DNA from: Corythucha ciliata
Lineage: Eukaryota > Arthropoda > Insecta > Hemiptera > Tingidae
Direction of reading: 5' to 3'
Assembly: GCA_038030265.1 (NCBI GenBank)
Contig: CM075941.1
Span: 14,632,001-14,696,000 of the forward strand
DNA length: 64,000 bases
Shown: piece by piece, positions 10,796 through 22,111 of the stretch
Layout: each line of letters starts with the position of its first letter
How positions within the stretch are numbered: the first letter of the stretch is position 1
The notes under the pieces: generated by a model
What the model was told of the DNA's origin: nothing
Database searches by the model: none
Seen by the model: only the letters and a program-made list of their open reading frames with translations
Program-made: the position numbers and the translations under genes

Positions 10796-10924
10796 CTTTT
10801 GAAGGGGACGAGGGCCACGGGAATCCAAGAAAGATGAATCTTTGGCTTTTAGTATGATGAACGTGAATGACGTGGTGGGTTTAGACAGCTGATGTTCGCC
10901 GAAAAATTTCAACACTTAGGAGCT

Positions 10925-11450
10925 GACATTATGATCAGCTGGGAGCTTCCCCAAAATTGGAAGTTTTATTCTTGAATATTCGGGAATTTGAAGTTTCAGT
11001 TCAAAATTGTAATTTTGGCGACTCGAAATTGAAATTTCCTTGTCTTTACTTTCGTGAAATTCGAGTTTTGTGACTAACTTGTTAAGTATTTGCCAAAATT
11101 GATGTTTCTCGTGACAATGCAAGTTTTTGGACTAGATTTTTCCGCAAAATAGTAATTTTCTAGGCCTTTCTTTTAGTAGGCGCGGACCTTGGGCCAGCGG
11201 GCCAAGGCTGTAGGCATGATGATTAGCCATTTAAAGTTGAGTATTTGTGTGTGCAAGTTTGAACGCAATTAAATGTTTCCTGGTTGAATATACGGAAAGT
11301 TGCAAGTTTCCAGTCTTCACTTACTGAAAATTGCAATTTTCTGGTATTTATTTTCCCGAAATTCGAGTTTCGGGGCTAAATATTCGCGAAATAGCTATAG
11401 TTTCTGGTCTTTATTTTCGCGAATCTCAAGTTTCTGTCTTGTTTTTAGTG
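10925..11450. repeat. Degenerate ~30-bp array, GCAAGTTTC type
   Basis: Units contain TCGCGAAAT, a variant of TGCAAGTTTC and a T-rich linker, recurring about every 30 bases. The same pattern is found at 22.2-23.0 and 23.6-24.0 kb. The array includes a non-repetitive insert near 11160-11260. Confidence 0.6.
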
Positions 11451-11767
11451 ATTGTGGAACCAGGTTTATAGCCGCCGTTCGTTTTCACGTAGAAACGAAC
11501 GTTAGAATTACGTCCAAAGTTCGCACTTGGCAAACCATGATAGGTTTGGATTGCAACGTTAACCTAACGTTCATCGAACGACCGGAAGGGGACGGGTTTT
11601 GACGACAGTGTTACAATTTTAAGACCGCGCCCGACCCCAATACAAATCGTTTCAACGTTGCTCTAACGTTATTATGTAACGTAAAAATAACCGTTCTATT
11701 TTCGATCGTAAAAAACGTTCGCCTCGTTCGTTTTGCTAACGTTAGTTTCGTTGGATAAACGTTCTGT
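11451..11767. other. Region with many ACGTT/AACGT words
   Basis: Between the ~30-bp array and the gene relic, TAACGTT, AACGTTC and GAACGTT recur on both strands (for example near 11505, 11560, 11665 and 11740). The arrangement suggests a decayed foldback repeat. It replaces the position where exon 1 of the adjoining relic would be expected. Confidence 0.35.
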
Positions 11768-11866
11768 GCTACTGGGGCTGCGGATGGCCTGGGCGGAACA
11801 GTCTCCGGTCTTGGGGATAAGCTGAGCAGTGCACTCAATGGTGTTACTTCAAACTTATGCAAATGA
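11768..11866 (+). pseudogene. Small secreted protein relic, exon 2 only (copy A)
   Basis: An open stretch encodes ATGAADGLGG, TVSGLGDKLSSALNG and a TSNLCK C-terminus before a TGA stop. It is clearly homologous to the relics at 42 kb (GLGGIVSGLGDELSS) and 60.7 kb (TSNSCK ending). No signal-peptide exon, acceptor or start codon is found upstream, where an unrelated repeat begins, so I call it a 5'-truncated copy. The trailer resembles the 60.7-kb copy and reaches AATAAA at 11931. A hAT-type element then interrupts it at 11953. Confidence 0.6.
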
Positions 11867-11930
11867 TAATTGGATCGGTTCACTACTATATTATATTATG
11901 AGGATGTTACGATCATTGAAACGATGTCTT

Positions 11931-11936
11931 AATAAA
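11931..11936 (+). terminator. Poly(A) signal of copy A
   Basis: AATAAA in the context CTTAATAAAGAG, 65 bases after the stop of copy A. Copy D at 60.8 kb has the equivalent GTTAATAAAGAA about 68 bases after its stop, so the signal is conserved between copies. Confidence 0.55.
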
Positions 11937-11952
11937 GAGCACACATTCTACA

Positions 11953-14180
11953 CAGGGGCGTAGGTACGGGGGGAAGGGGGGATATGGGGGATAGATCCCC
12001 CCCCCCCCCAGAGCTACAAGTATACGAACGAAGGAGCTACCAGTTAGGAACTAGTACCAGTTAGGTTTAGCAGATTTTCTGGACTTAAAGCAGCCCGAAA
12101 AGGTCCGAGTACATCCAGCTTTTTCCTTGGACTTCAGACCTAACGCAGTAGTGTACCGCGGTACGAGGGGAGGGGGTTCGTCACGGAGCCTCTATCAGAC
12201 AAAAATCGGTAATATTCGTGGCTATAGCTGCTAAAAAGCGCTGATTCGTGGTCTCGCGATGCAACTTCCAGACTAGAATTAAGAAAAAAATCGCTGATTC
12301 GCGGTACACAGAGGCCATTCTTCGAATAAATTGTGGAAATCAACGCGAAAGTGTTGTATTTGGCAAACCCCGCGGTTAAAGTTGATAAAACACGCTATAA
12401 TATTGACAAATTAAAGACGCTTTCAGGTTAAAATTCGACAAAAATGGCTAATTCACAACTGAAATGGCGTAAAATCGCCCATTCGCGTATGAAGAAGGGT
12501 ATACGATGCTGAATGGCCGCAAAATTAGGACAAAACGCTATTTCGTTACGTCAGTTCAAAAACGTTAATTTGCGGGTACAAAATGAAGAAAATCACTAAT
12601 TCGTGAAAAAAATTGAAAAAATCACCAATTAGCGCAGCTAAAATTAAGAAAAACGTTAATTTTCAGTTCAATTTGGGGAAAAGTGGTAATTCTCAATTAA
12701 AAATGGAAAAAATAGCTAATTTGCAGCTAAATTGAGACAAACGCAAATTCTTGGCAAAAATTGACAAAACTCGGTAGGTAATGCACGGGTTGGGAACGCT
12801 ACCACGCTGCTAAAATTTAGAAAATTCGCTGCTAAAATTGAGAAACATCACTAATTCTCGAATTAAGGGCCGTATTCAGAAACCCACCTTTACGAAGCCT
12901 TTTCTTAAGGAGTTGAAAAATGTGATAGTTTATTAAAATGTGTCATCTGTTTTGAAGCGCTTAAAGGAGACGTAAAGGTTAAGGTTGGTTTCTGAATACT
13001 GGCGTAAGTGTCGTGAAATTTATAATTCAAAAATGATGATTTTTTTGACAGAAATGGATGGATAGATGTAAATTTTTTGGTTTGAAAAAGGTTTGAAAGA
13101 AAAAAGTACATTTATAATTGAAATTCGCCCTTCTGAAGGCCATTTTTTGTGGCTAAAATTCAGAAAAATGGCAAATTCATGCATGGCTATAGTAGAATGT
13201 TAAAAAATACGCTAATTCACTCAATGCGGTGGTAAAATGTGAAAAACCGCTAAATTGCGGGTAACATGTAGAAAATAAAATAATCGGCCTGGTAAAATTA
13301 AGAGAAAGGTTAATTTTAAGCCTAAAAATTGAGAAAATTGCTAATTTGCGGCTAAAAATGAAAAAAAATCGCCAATTTACAGCTAAAATTACGCCAAACG
13401 CCAATTTGTGACTGAAATTGAGAAAATTCGCTAATTCACAGGTTTGAAACGCTACAACGCGTCGCCGCTACAATAAAAAAAAACCGCTTATTCGTGGTTG
13501 AAATTGAGAAGAATTATAATTTGCGCCAAAAACTGAATATACGCCAATTTGCGCATTCTGAAGTCAACTTTTCAGACTGAAATTGAAAAAAAAAAGCGCC
13601 AATTTATGGCAATAGGCGAAGAAAACGCGAATTCGCCAGTAAACTGATAAAAATAGCTCATGCATTGCGTATGGTGAACCAAAGAAATCCTAATTCGTGA
13701 AAAGTCCCCCTATTTTGCACTTAAGAAAAACGTTAATTTTCAGCTAAAACTTAGAAAAATGCTAATCCCCTGGTAAAACAATTTAAAAAATCGGTAATAT
13801 GCTGCTAAAATTGAGGAAAACGCCAAAACTCGTGGATAATTAAGAAACATCGCTCACGGGATAAAAACGATACTTTGATGCGCAGTTGAGAAAATGCGCA
13901 AATTCATGGCTATGGGAGGGGGTGGGTCAAAACCGCTAATCTGCGGCTGAAATTGAGAACGATACACTCGGCCAAAAAAGCGCTAATTTGCGGGTAGAGT
14001 CCAAAAATCGCCCCTAACTGAGAGATTGAGGCTATGATGAGGCCAGCAAGATGTCCAGATTCAAGAGTGTGCTGGCTGGGTGGAATGATGACTAAAATGT
14101 GAAATTACCCCCCCCCTCACCCTTACGAGATTTCAATATGACCCCCCCCCCCCCAGGACAAATTCCTACCTACGCCACTG
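11953..14180. mobile_element. Non-autonomous hAT-type element carrying a ~30-bp array
   Basis: The termini are CAGGGGCGTAGGTA at 11953 and TACCTACGCCACTG ending at 14180, an inverted repeat with one mismatch in 14 (4th base). Both sides carry the identical 8-base duplication ATTCTACA (11945-11952 and 14181-14188). CAG-type ends and an 8-bp duplication fit the hAT superfamily. No transposase is encoded. Subterminal G runs on the left are mirrored by C runs on the right. Almost all of the interior is ~30-bp array. The element sits in the trailer of the copy A gene relic, just after its poly(A) signal. Confidence 0.85.
12200..14040. repeat. Degenerate ~30-bp array, orientation 2
   Basis: About 55-60 diverged units, each approximately GCTAATTTGCGG, then CTAAAATTGAGAAAA, then C. 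This is the reverse complement of the pattern at 7.3-8.1 kb. Three successive units near 13340-13430 measure 31, 29 and 30 bases. A segment at about 12868-13130 is not repetitive. The whole array is contained between the hAT-type ends. Confidence 0.8.
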
Positions 14181-14188
14181 ATTCTACA

Positions 14189-16040
14189 CCATAATAGATT
14201 TGTTGTTCAATTCGAACTGTGTACGTCAAATTTGTCCGTCGAAGAGCCTACTAAATTGGTTTTGTGTCATGTCCATGTTTGCCCCGTCTAATGACACGTA
14301 TAATGGTCAATTTTGCCATTTCCATGACGGGAATAATGGCCATTCAGAAATTTCCAGGGCCGCACGAATCGTTATGGTTTACCAATTTTCAGGGCACGTG
14401 AAAGTCAGTTATCTTCTGGCTACTTCCATTGTGTGTACGGAGGGCAGTAGCGTACCCAGTTGTGGGGGGGGGGTTTGTCAAGTTTTTGCGTTATTCAAGG
14501 GCATTATCATTATACAACACCCGTCCCCGGTGTGGTGCTTAGATGCTGCGGACTGCCGAAATCGCCTCCTTCGGAAGGATTTCTAGGTACGCTCCTGACG
14601 GAGGGCCACAAGTTTGACTATTCATGCTTTTTTGCATTCTTCTAACCAATTGGTCTTATCGCCAATAAACTTATGAAACTATACGTCTGTCATGTCCTTT
14701 TCCGGTGAACCGCTATAGGATTATCGCATTTACCCAAGTGTCGACCAACTTCGTCGACAGACGATAGACATTTTGCTACGATTCATAGCCAGTCATTGAA
14801 GTCATTAATTATCAATAGTAGGTATTGCTTTTTAAGTGATAGTTCCCCCTATTTACAAGTAGGTATCTATATTATAATTAAAGAGTAAATTGTTGTTATT
14901 AGGTACTATTATATCCACCCTTCACTATTCAATTGTTACGTCTTGAACTTCGGGAAACTCTTCGGGTAAATCGTTTGATTCTCGAGGTTGTGAGACTCTT
15001 GGAAGGGAGGGGGAGTTTCTAGTTTTCTGTTCTGAAATTGTCTGTGGATGCTGCGCATCGTTATTCCTCTTCTCCTCTAAGCTCCAACTTCACAAACCTC
15101 GCTATTCAATTTCTTGTAAATTCGAGTTAGTTCGCTCATTGAAATCGCGTTCATGGTTGAAATTTGGCGATACTTGTCATCCGCGTTCTGTTTTGTTTTT
15201 ATTTGTGACGGTGAAACATTAAAAACTCTTCCCCCCCCCGCCGCCGCACAATGTCCAGGAAGGGGAACCCGGCGGTGGTTCCCTCCGGCATAATAAAAGC
15301 TCGGCCTGCATAATACGGCAAAACCCCCGTCCCGAATTTTTTACGGTACAGTGACCGGGGGTCCCGACTAAAACAAATCGGGGACGACAAATATTGCAAA
15401 ATTTAAAGCTTCCATACCGCTTCCGTCCGTCTTAGTCGAGCGTGATGAAGAAAAAAAACAAAAGCAACAAAAAACTCGCCGACAACCGGCAGTCATTAAC
15501 AACCACCAGGTCGTGTTGATGAACATCTCTTGAGCGTCCAGACTATTTGTTCTCGTTAAATTGCATTCTTCAAATCCCATTAAGCGTAATTAAAATAAAT
15601 TAATATAAAAAATAATGGCGGAAGAGAAGTCACTTTATTTTAACTTAAGCCACCGCAGGGTTTTAGTTACGCTACCCATTTGATGGTTTTTGCTGCCCTT
15701 GACCGGTAAAAAGTAATTTCTAATTATTTTTCAAGTTCGCTAGCAAGTCCAAAGACTGCACTATTATGAGACTCGTTAATTTACCTTTTAATTCTCGTGA
15801 ACTCTTTTTTTTTTCTCTCACGACCCTTTGAAAAGTCAATAATATAGACGAATAGCTTGCAGGGCGGCTTTTTTTTCGAGTTATTGGATTTGTTAATACG
15901 GGGAGGAGGTGGAGGATGAAGTTGTTTTTTTTATGAATGAAAGGAAATGACAATGTCGGTGTCAAGTTTATTTTTTCTGGGAATTTCTTTTTGCACGGGT
16001 GGTAAATTTGATTGCTTCGTCTATAATTCTAGTCAGAAGG
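14189..16040. other. Intergenic upstream of the gustatory receptor
   Basis: No gene is supported. The receptor frame is open back to 15951, and an acceptor-like TTCTAG occurs at 16027-16032, so a further 5' exon of the receptor could lie here, but none was identified. Frames such as 14200-14586 have no recognisable domain and cross a G run. Confidence 0.4.
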
Positions 16041-17262
16041 ATGATTTCTTCGTACGCTACTGCGTTTTTTTGCACGGCTCCTTCCAAAAAGTGGAAAAAA
16101 TTACACATGGTCTACGTCATCACAAATACTGCTCTCATGACTTATTTGGTGATCGTTTTACTTATAACGACAAACTCGCAACACGCTCTCAAAACGGGAC
16201 TTCACTACTGTTTCTGGCTATTCTTCCTCTTGTCGCTTCTAACTCTCGCCCCGTACGGAATTCCGTCCAAATTCTACCACTCCCTGGAACGTGACCTCGA
16301 ATATTTCCATTATCCACGACCACAGCCGCGACCCTTCAACGCCATCATTTGGCGCTTTCAAATGTTCATAGTAGGCACCACCCTCGCCTTTGGCATCCTC
16401 GCCAACTACAGACATTCCATGCAAGGTATCGTGTTCGCCTACACCGCACTGTTTGCCTACGCACAGAACGCCTCCATGTACTATCAAATTGGCAGCACCA
16501 TCAGTCTCGCAAGGTGGATTTTAGTGAGCGAAGCTCGGCAATTACAAACGAGTCGTCGTCGCCCATTGGACAGCGTTAAGACGTGTCACCGTGTCAACAG
16601 TTGGGTGGCTCGAGTCGTTAAATTTTACTCTTCGTTTTTAGTGGTTGACCTACTCAGACAGTCCCTACATTTGACGATTGTCGTTTACGAATTCATTTCC
16701 TACATCTACGGGCTCGATAATGAAATAATCGGAAGTTTAGTCGGCGGTATTATGAATCTGTCAGGTATAGTCACGTTGGTCGAGTCGTGCGAAAAATACA
16801 GCATGGTGGTAAGGAGGGAGGGCCGGGGTTGACGAGCTTGACCTCGTTCACTCCCAGAAACCCAGAAAAGTACAGTTGCAGCTAACGTTTTTTTTGTGTG
16901 TGTGTGTCGCAGGCCGAAACATTCGACGACGCTCTGTTGTCGACTGTTTTCAATTTCAACCTCGAATGCGTAATTATATCGATCGAAATTTCACCCATTT
17001 CAAAAATTTCTCACACCCACGCACAATTTTCAGGACCAAAGATGTCTCATGTACGCGCGTGAAAGCTGTAAAATCAACTTCGTGATTCATAATTTTTTCA
17101 CACTCAACCGTTCATTTCTGTTATCGGTGAGACCCCCCACCCCCACTTCGCCTCTTTAAAGGTTCTCAAACACTCATTTTAACGTTCGTTTCACAGATTG
17201 CTGGCGTTGTCGTCACTTACGTCATCGTAATGATTCAGTTTGACATGGCCTCTGCACATTAG
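16041..17262 (+). CDS. Gustatory receptor (7tm_7 chemoreceptor), four exons
   Basis: A seven-transmembrane ligand-gated chemoreceptor of the insect gustatory receptor family, expected in sensory-neuron membranes. Exons are 16041-16808, 16913-16969, 17034-17126 and 17197-17262. All three introns are phase 0, begin GT and end AG (GTAAGG...GCAG, GTAATT...TCAG, GTGAGA...ACAG). The joined frame is 327 residues with no internal stop. Hydrophobic segments fall near VYVITNTALMTYLVIVLL, GLHYCFWLFFLLSLLTLA, FQMFIVGTTLAFGILA, IVFAYTALFAYAQNASMYY, SLHLTIVVYEFISYIYG, IIGSLVGGIMNLSGIVTL and the last exon. Exon 3 ends NFFTLNRSFLLS and exon 4 reads IAGVVVTYVIVMIQF, the conserved TM7 region with its TYhhhhhQF signature. 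Family members are often 350-450 residues, so a short 5' exon may be missing. The Met at 16041 is the first in frame. The ligand cannot be inferred. Confidence 0.85.
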
Positions 17263-19415
17263 TCCTTAAAACTCAATTTCCTCACAAAATCGGCAATAAT
17301 TCATCGGCGACAATAGTATTTAAGGTTTAATTAGTTCATTTTTGAATTCAAAATAATCAATTATTTGCTAGATTTTAAACAGTTTTGGCCAATTTGAGAA
17401 CTTCTGGAGCAAAACATTTAGTGCTATGACCCAATATACAATATAGTCAGATGCTTTGGTGAGGCTTTGGCTATAATGAGAGCAATCACACAGGATTTTA
17501 AATTCGTATAGTTCTACAATTGTAAAAAAAGTCACGAGAAGATTCTATCATGAACTAAATTAAAAGGGTGGGGCTTAGAATTAAGCGGTGAGAATTGGGA
17601 GTGCGAATTAACAAACCAGGTGCAAACGGTCTTCTCTCTCACACTCACTCACACACACACCCTCTCTCTCACATTCTCTTTCGTTTCGTTGATTGTGAGC
17701 AGAGGGGGGAAAAATCCCCCTCACACCAACAATAATATTGCGCGAGTGTGCGCCACAGTCAGGGGGTCTTGTTAGTACACCAAACATGATCATTATAGGA
17801 GGAAATACGCTATTATTATTATTTTGCGCGAGTGCGTGTGTGTGTGAAACGCTCCTCTTTATTGTTTTAAGGTCGAAAATTCCCTGCGAACGAGTTATTA
17901 TCCATTTTTATGTAACAAATTATAGGTTTGAGAGAGAGCTAATGGATAGACAAGGAGTTGAAAATTCATTAACGCTAAGTAACTTTATAAAAGCGTAAAA
18001 AAAAAACGGGCATTCTGGCTCCGGAAAGGCCACCCTAATTATGTTCACCTCATTTAAGCCGTTTCAACCCAGTAAATTGAGGAAGTAAAGTTCGATGAAT
18101 TTAACTCACACAAAAAAGTTATTTTTATTTCAAAAAAACTTTTGAAGGCTAATATTTTCATAAACAGCGCCCTTGATGGTCAACTTTAACATTGTCTTGC
18201 AGCGAAAAACCCCTCCGGGAGATCGTTCTTCATTAGCCGTATGCGTTAAACTGGGAAGAAGTGCTAAGTTTTTCACGACAATGTGGTGAGGGGAGGGGGT
18301 ACGCCAGTGAAAAGGGCGAGAAACTTTAGAAACATCTTAATTAAGCTTCTGCTGTGATGGTGTTGGGAGGGGGAGATACAACTTCCCATCTTAAAAGTTT
18401 TGAGTCCAGACTGTTTCTAAAAGCATTTTAGAGAAACTGTCGGTTATCTTACACTCTGTTGAGCTTTTTACTATTATTTGGACCATAAATAGATGTTCGA
18501 AAGTCATAAAATAATTCGTTTTATCTACGATGCTGGCGGCAGGGGATGAAAAAGCGCAGTACAGTCCAAATGAAACGAATTTAACCCTGGTGGGGCCGTT
18601 ATGGGGAGAGGTTGCGGCTGGTGGTATTTTCCCAAAGGACTCCTGGGCCCCGAAGTATAGTCATAAATCGTGAGAACTGTAATTGCATGCAGATTGAACC
18701 TGTCCTATCTAGTGTTTTGCTTCTTATCGCGTGGAAAAGCTATGAGGAATGCGGCGGGATAGGGATTGGTGTGAGATTGGTATGGTGAAAGAGGAGGGGA
18801 TGAATGTGTGTGTTAAAGAAAAAGGTATAAGCACCTACTTTTGAGTATTGCCCGTAAATCATAAATATCTCAGAGCCCAATATTCCTCGCTTTCATATGC
18901 AGGCTCTGTGTGTGTACCCTTTTTATAACTCTCGTCTAACGACCCCCCAACCCACCGCCCAAGCCGGGGCATTCGTTCCAGCTCCCTCTCGAGGCAATGC
19001 ATAGCCAACATTTTTAGATTTTTCCCTTCGAAACAACAAAGTGAAAATGATTGATTGCGAAACTTATTTTTTCACTTATTGGAACTCGTCCCTTCAACAA
19101 CAACACGAGAGAGAGTATACTGGGCTCCCTTTCTTCTACCCGTTAGTGTATCGTGGTAGGGGCAAAGGGCACAGACGACCCCAGGACCCCATTCGAATGC
19201 AGCCCCTGACAAACATCAATATGAAAAAATTGAAACGCAAGGGGATGCAAATGAAATACAGGGTGTCCGACTTTTCAACGTCTTTCCCGAGGGACGTTAA
19301 AAAAACTGAAATGTCTGGCGATCTCAGAAGTGTAATTTCCTAGACCATAAAAAACGTCCTGCGCAGGTGCCAGACACGATCAAATGACCCGGATCATGCC
19401 TCCTTAAAGACATAT
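17263..19415. other. Intergenic downstream of the receptor
   Basis: No gene is supported. A CA/CT-rich simple repeat lies at about 17630-17690. Near 19240 the word ACAGGGTGTCCGAC occurs in a short GC-balanced segment (to about 19395) that could be part of a dispersed element. The 100-codon frame at 19041-19343 crosses into it and shows no domain. Confidence 0.4.
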
Positions 19416-19540
19416 CAGGTTTAAATCGCTTTCACGAGAGAAAATTATTTGTTTCAAGTTTCCCGAAAATACAAAAGTTTTAAAATCTGTTGAATTAATG
19501 AGACTCCCCAGAGTGGGGATGAAGCCAAAAATACAAATGA
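19416..19540 (-). repeat. 3' LTR of the gypsy element (approximate edges)
   Basis: TTAAATCGCTTTCACGAGAG at 19421-19440 and ACTCCCCAGAGTGGGG near 19502-19517 match the right LTR. A stretch between the two blocks is longer here than in the right copy. The outer limit is judged by where similarity stops. Confidence 0.6.
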
Positions 19541-19556
19541 CGCCACAGCTAGACCG

Positions 19557-21927
19557 CTACGGAGACTGGAAGTCCGTCGGAAGTGAAACGCACGTGACGA
19601 CGCGAGGTTTTCGATTGAAGGAATTGAGGGGACAGGACTGAATGGATGCAACGTTCGGCCCTGGAGGTAGGATATAGGCCGGTTTGAGTAGGTCGATGTT
19701 GACGTTCAGGTCTTCGTCATTGACCAGGAGAGTGAAGATTTTGGAGTCTCTTTTGACGACGGGGTACGGTCCTGTGTAGGGTGGTTGCAGACTGCGCCGA
19801 AGTTCGTCAGCGCGGAGGAAAACATGCGAACATGTATTGAGATCCTGAAAAATGAACGGTTTTTTTGACGAGTGATTTGATGCAGGGGCGGGGCAAAGAT
19901 CTGCCATCTGCCGACGTAGTTTGACGACGAAGTTCGAGGGATCTTCCGGGTGGCTATAGGTGTGCGTGATTGCAGCAGCTCACCAGGAAGCCGAAGGGGT
20001 TGACCGTAAACCAGTTCTGCTGGTGAAGTTTCGAGATCCTCACGGAATACGCTTCGAAGGCCGAGGAGGACGAGAGGAAGTGCTTGCAACCATGTCATGG
20101 AGGGGTGGCACATGATAGCAGCTTTGAGGTGCCGGTGAAAGCGCTCGACTAAGCCGTTAGAGCTCGGGTGGTAAGGAGTTGAGCGGAGTCGGTGAGCACC
20201 AAAAACTGAACCGAGGGAACGGAAGAGGTCGGATTCAAATTGGCGTCCTTGATCCGTTCTTATTCGGAGAGGTGAGCCGAAGAGAGAAAACCAGCAATTG
20301 AGAAGCCCCTCAGCGACTTTGTTGGCAGTTGCATATTCCAGTGGCCATACCTCAGGTCATCTTGTGAATCTATCGACGACTGTCAGGCAGTAGCGATACG
20401 GACCAGCGGGGGTTAGCGGGCCAATTATGTCGACATGGATATGTGCGAAACGTGAAGTAGATTGAGGAAAGAAACCTGTACGGGGAACGTACGTGCCGAG
20501 ATATTTTGGCGCGTTGACACGGGATGCAGGACTGCGTCCACGAACGACAATTTTGACGTATTCTAGGCCAAACGTAACGTTCAGAGACGAGGCGTGTTGT
20601 GGACTTGACGCCAGGGTGACTCAAGTTGTGAAGAGAGTCGAAGACACGGCGTCGAAGTGACGAGGGAACGTACGGTCGAAGGTTGGGCGTTGACGTGTCA
20701 CAAACGAGAGTTACGTTTGATTCTGGGATTTTGACACGCTCGAGACGAAGTGAGGATCGGCTGCTTGGATCCTCAAGTTCACGAAGTTCATTATCTTCAA
20801 GCTGGGCGCGAGCGAGATAGGTAAGGTCGACGGGGTGAGAAAAGTTGGTTGAAATTGAATCGACGCGTGAGAGAGCGTCGACGATAATATTAGCTGAACC
20901 ACTAACATGCTGAATGTCGGTAGAAAATTGCGATATGAATGAGAGCTGGTTGAGCTGTATAGGTGGCAACTTGTCTCTTTTTTTATGGAACGCATAAATC
21001 AGTGGTTTATGGTCCGTGAATATCGTGAATGGCTGGGCTTCGAGGATGTGGCGCAAGTGTTGAATCGCCGAATAAACAGCGTATAACTCTCTGTAGTAAG
21101 CTGGCCACTCCGTCTGGCGTGGTGTAAGCTTGTGGGAGAAAAATGCGAGAGGTTACCAACTTTCTGGAGCGTTGTTGGAGGCACGCACCAACGGCGACTT
21201 GCGAAGCGTCTGTAAAAAGACCGAGGTGAGCTGATGGATCGGGATGAACGAGGAGGGTAGCTTGGGCGAGATGTTGTTTGGAGAAGTTAAAAGTTTGGTC
21301 TAACTCAGGAGTCCAGGTAATAGGTTGGTTTCCGCGAAGTCCAGAGAGTGCCGCGTGAAGAGGGGCGAGAATGGTAGCCGCCGATGGCAGGAAGCGGCAA
21401 TAAAAGTTGACCATTCCGAGGTAGCGGCGGAGACTTTGTGCTGTGGGTGGACGGTTGAAGTTTTAAAGTGCCTCGATAGGTTCATGAGGCGAGCGCATGC
21501 CCTCTGAAAAAACTTCGAAGCCTAAAAAAGTAAGCTTTGGGGTACCGATGATGCACTTTCCAGTGTTTACGAGGAGGCCGTGATCACTGAGACGTTTGAA
21601 AACTGCGCGAAGATGGGAGCGGTGTTCGTCGGCGTCTTTCGAAAAAATTAGAGTGTCGTCGATGTGTGGAAAGCAAAAATCGAGACCGTGAAGGGCTTCG
21701 TCAATAAACCGTTGGAATGTTTGAGCGGCGTTCCGGAGGCCAAAACTCATAAAGGGGAATTCAAACAGACCAAAGGAAGTGGTTATCGCAGTTTTGGGGA
21801 CATCATCCGGGTTTGTTCTAGGGTAATGTAAAGGAGAGGGAAGAAGAAGGGGTTGTACTTCCATTATTTTATCCACCGTGACGGCGCGTCGACCTGTCGA
21901 AACCAAAGAAGCGGTTTCTCTTTCCAA
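19557..21927 (-). pseudogene. Gypsy pol remnant: RT, RNase H, integrase
   Basis: Reading right to left, 21927-21463 encodes the reverse transcriptase core with PDDVPKTAITTSFGLFEF, MSFGLRNAAQTFQRF and HIDD in place of the usual YIDD/YVDD. RNase H follows at 21414-20880, with FTDASQVAVGACL, TDHKPLIYAF and DALSRVD. The integrase zinc finger is HNLSHPG...CIPCQRAK at about 20640-20500. The integrase core has the second Asp in RTDQGRQFESDL (about 20260) and the Glu in NGLVERFHRHLKAA (about 20145), followed by a C-terminal region to 19557. At least one Trp codon in the integrase core (DRFTR-W-PEVWP context, near 20356) is now TGA, and reading passes between frames several times. No intact product is possible. 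Confidence 0.85.
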
Positions 21928-22064
21928 AATGGAGGGAGTTTGATGCTGACGCGATGAACAGCGAGTGGATTGGCAGCGTCTCTGGGTAGAGCTGGATGTT
22001 GGTGCACGAGTCGTTGCAGTTCAGCCAATTGCAACGCGAGATTGTCGATGTCGGGATTGTTCAT
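21864..22064 (-). pseudogene. Gypsy gag N-terminus, truncated
   Basis: The frame starts MNNPDIDNLALQLAELQRL and reaches VSIKLPPFWKEKPLLWFRQV, the typical opening of Gag in this group of gypsy elements (a KLPPFW block followed by a W-F-x-Q-V block). It stops soon after. The following bases already belong to reverse transcriptase in another frame, so the rest of gag, the nucleocapsid and the protease were lost in one deletion near 21870-21900. Confidence 0.7.
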
Positions 22065-22098
22065 GCTGAGACGTTCAGAGCGCAGACGTCAGGTTTGA

Positions 22099-22111
22099 GT
22101 CGGGGTCACCA
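22099..22111 (-). other. tRNA-Trp-type primer-binding site
   Basis: GTCGGGGTCACCA lies immediately before the right LTR. Its complement is the priming site for first-strand synthesis. It is identical to the site of the collapsed element at 6000-6012, supporting a shared family. Confidence 0.7.

Noticed and set aside
9589..10857. Long open frames of up to 178 codons on both strands, looking like a Gln/Ser-rich or Trp/Cys-rich protein
   Set aside because: All frames stay open because a 17-bp unit repeats without stops. The translations are repeats on opposite strands, with no start context or conserved frame.
11953..14180. Helitron or Polinton ends for the repeat-carrying elements
   Set aside because: The inverted CAG-type ends and 8-bp target duplications fit hAT. 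Helitrons lack inverted repeats and duplications, and Polintons make 6-bp duplications with long ends.
15947..16294. 115-codon plus-strand frame overlapping the gustatory receptor
   Set aside because: It is an out-of-frame shadow of the receptor's first exon, and the receptor frame carries the transmembrane segments and motifs.
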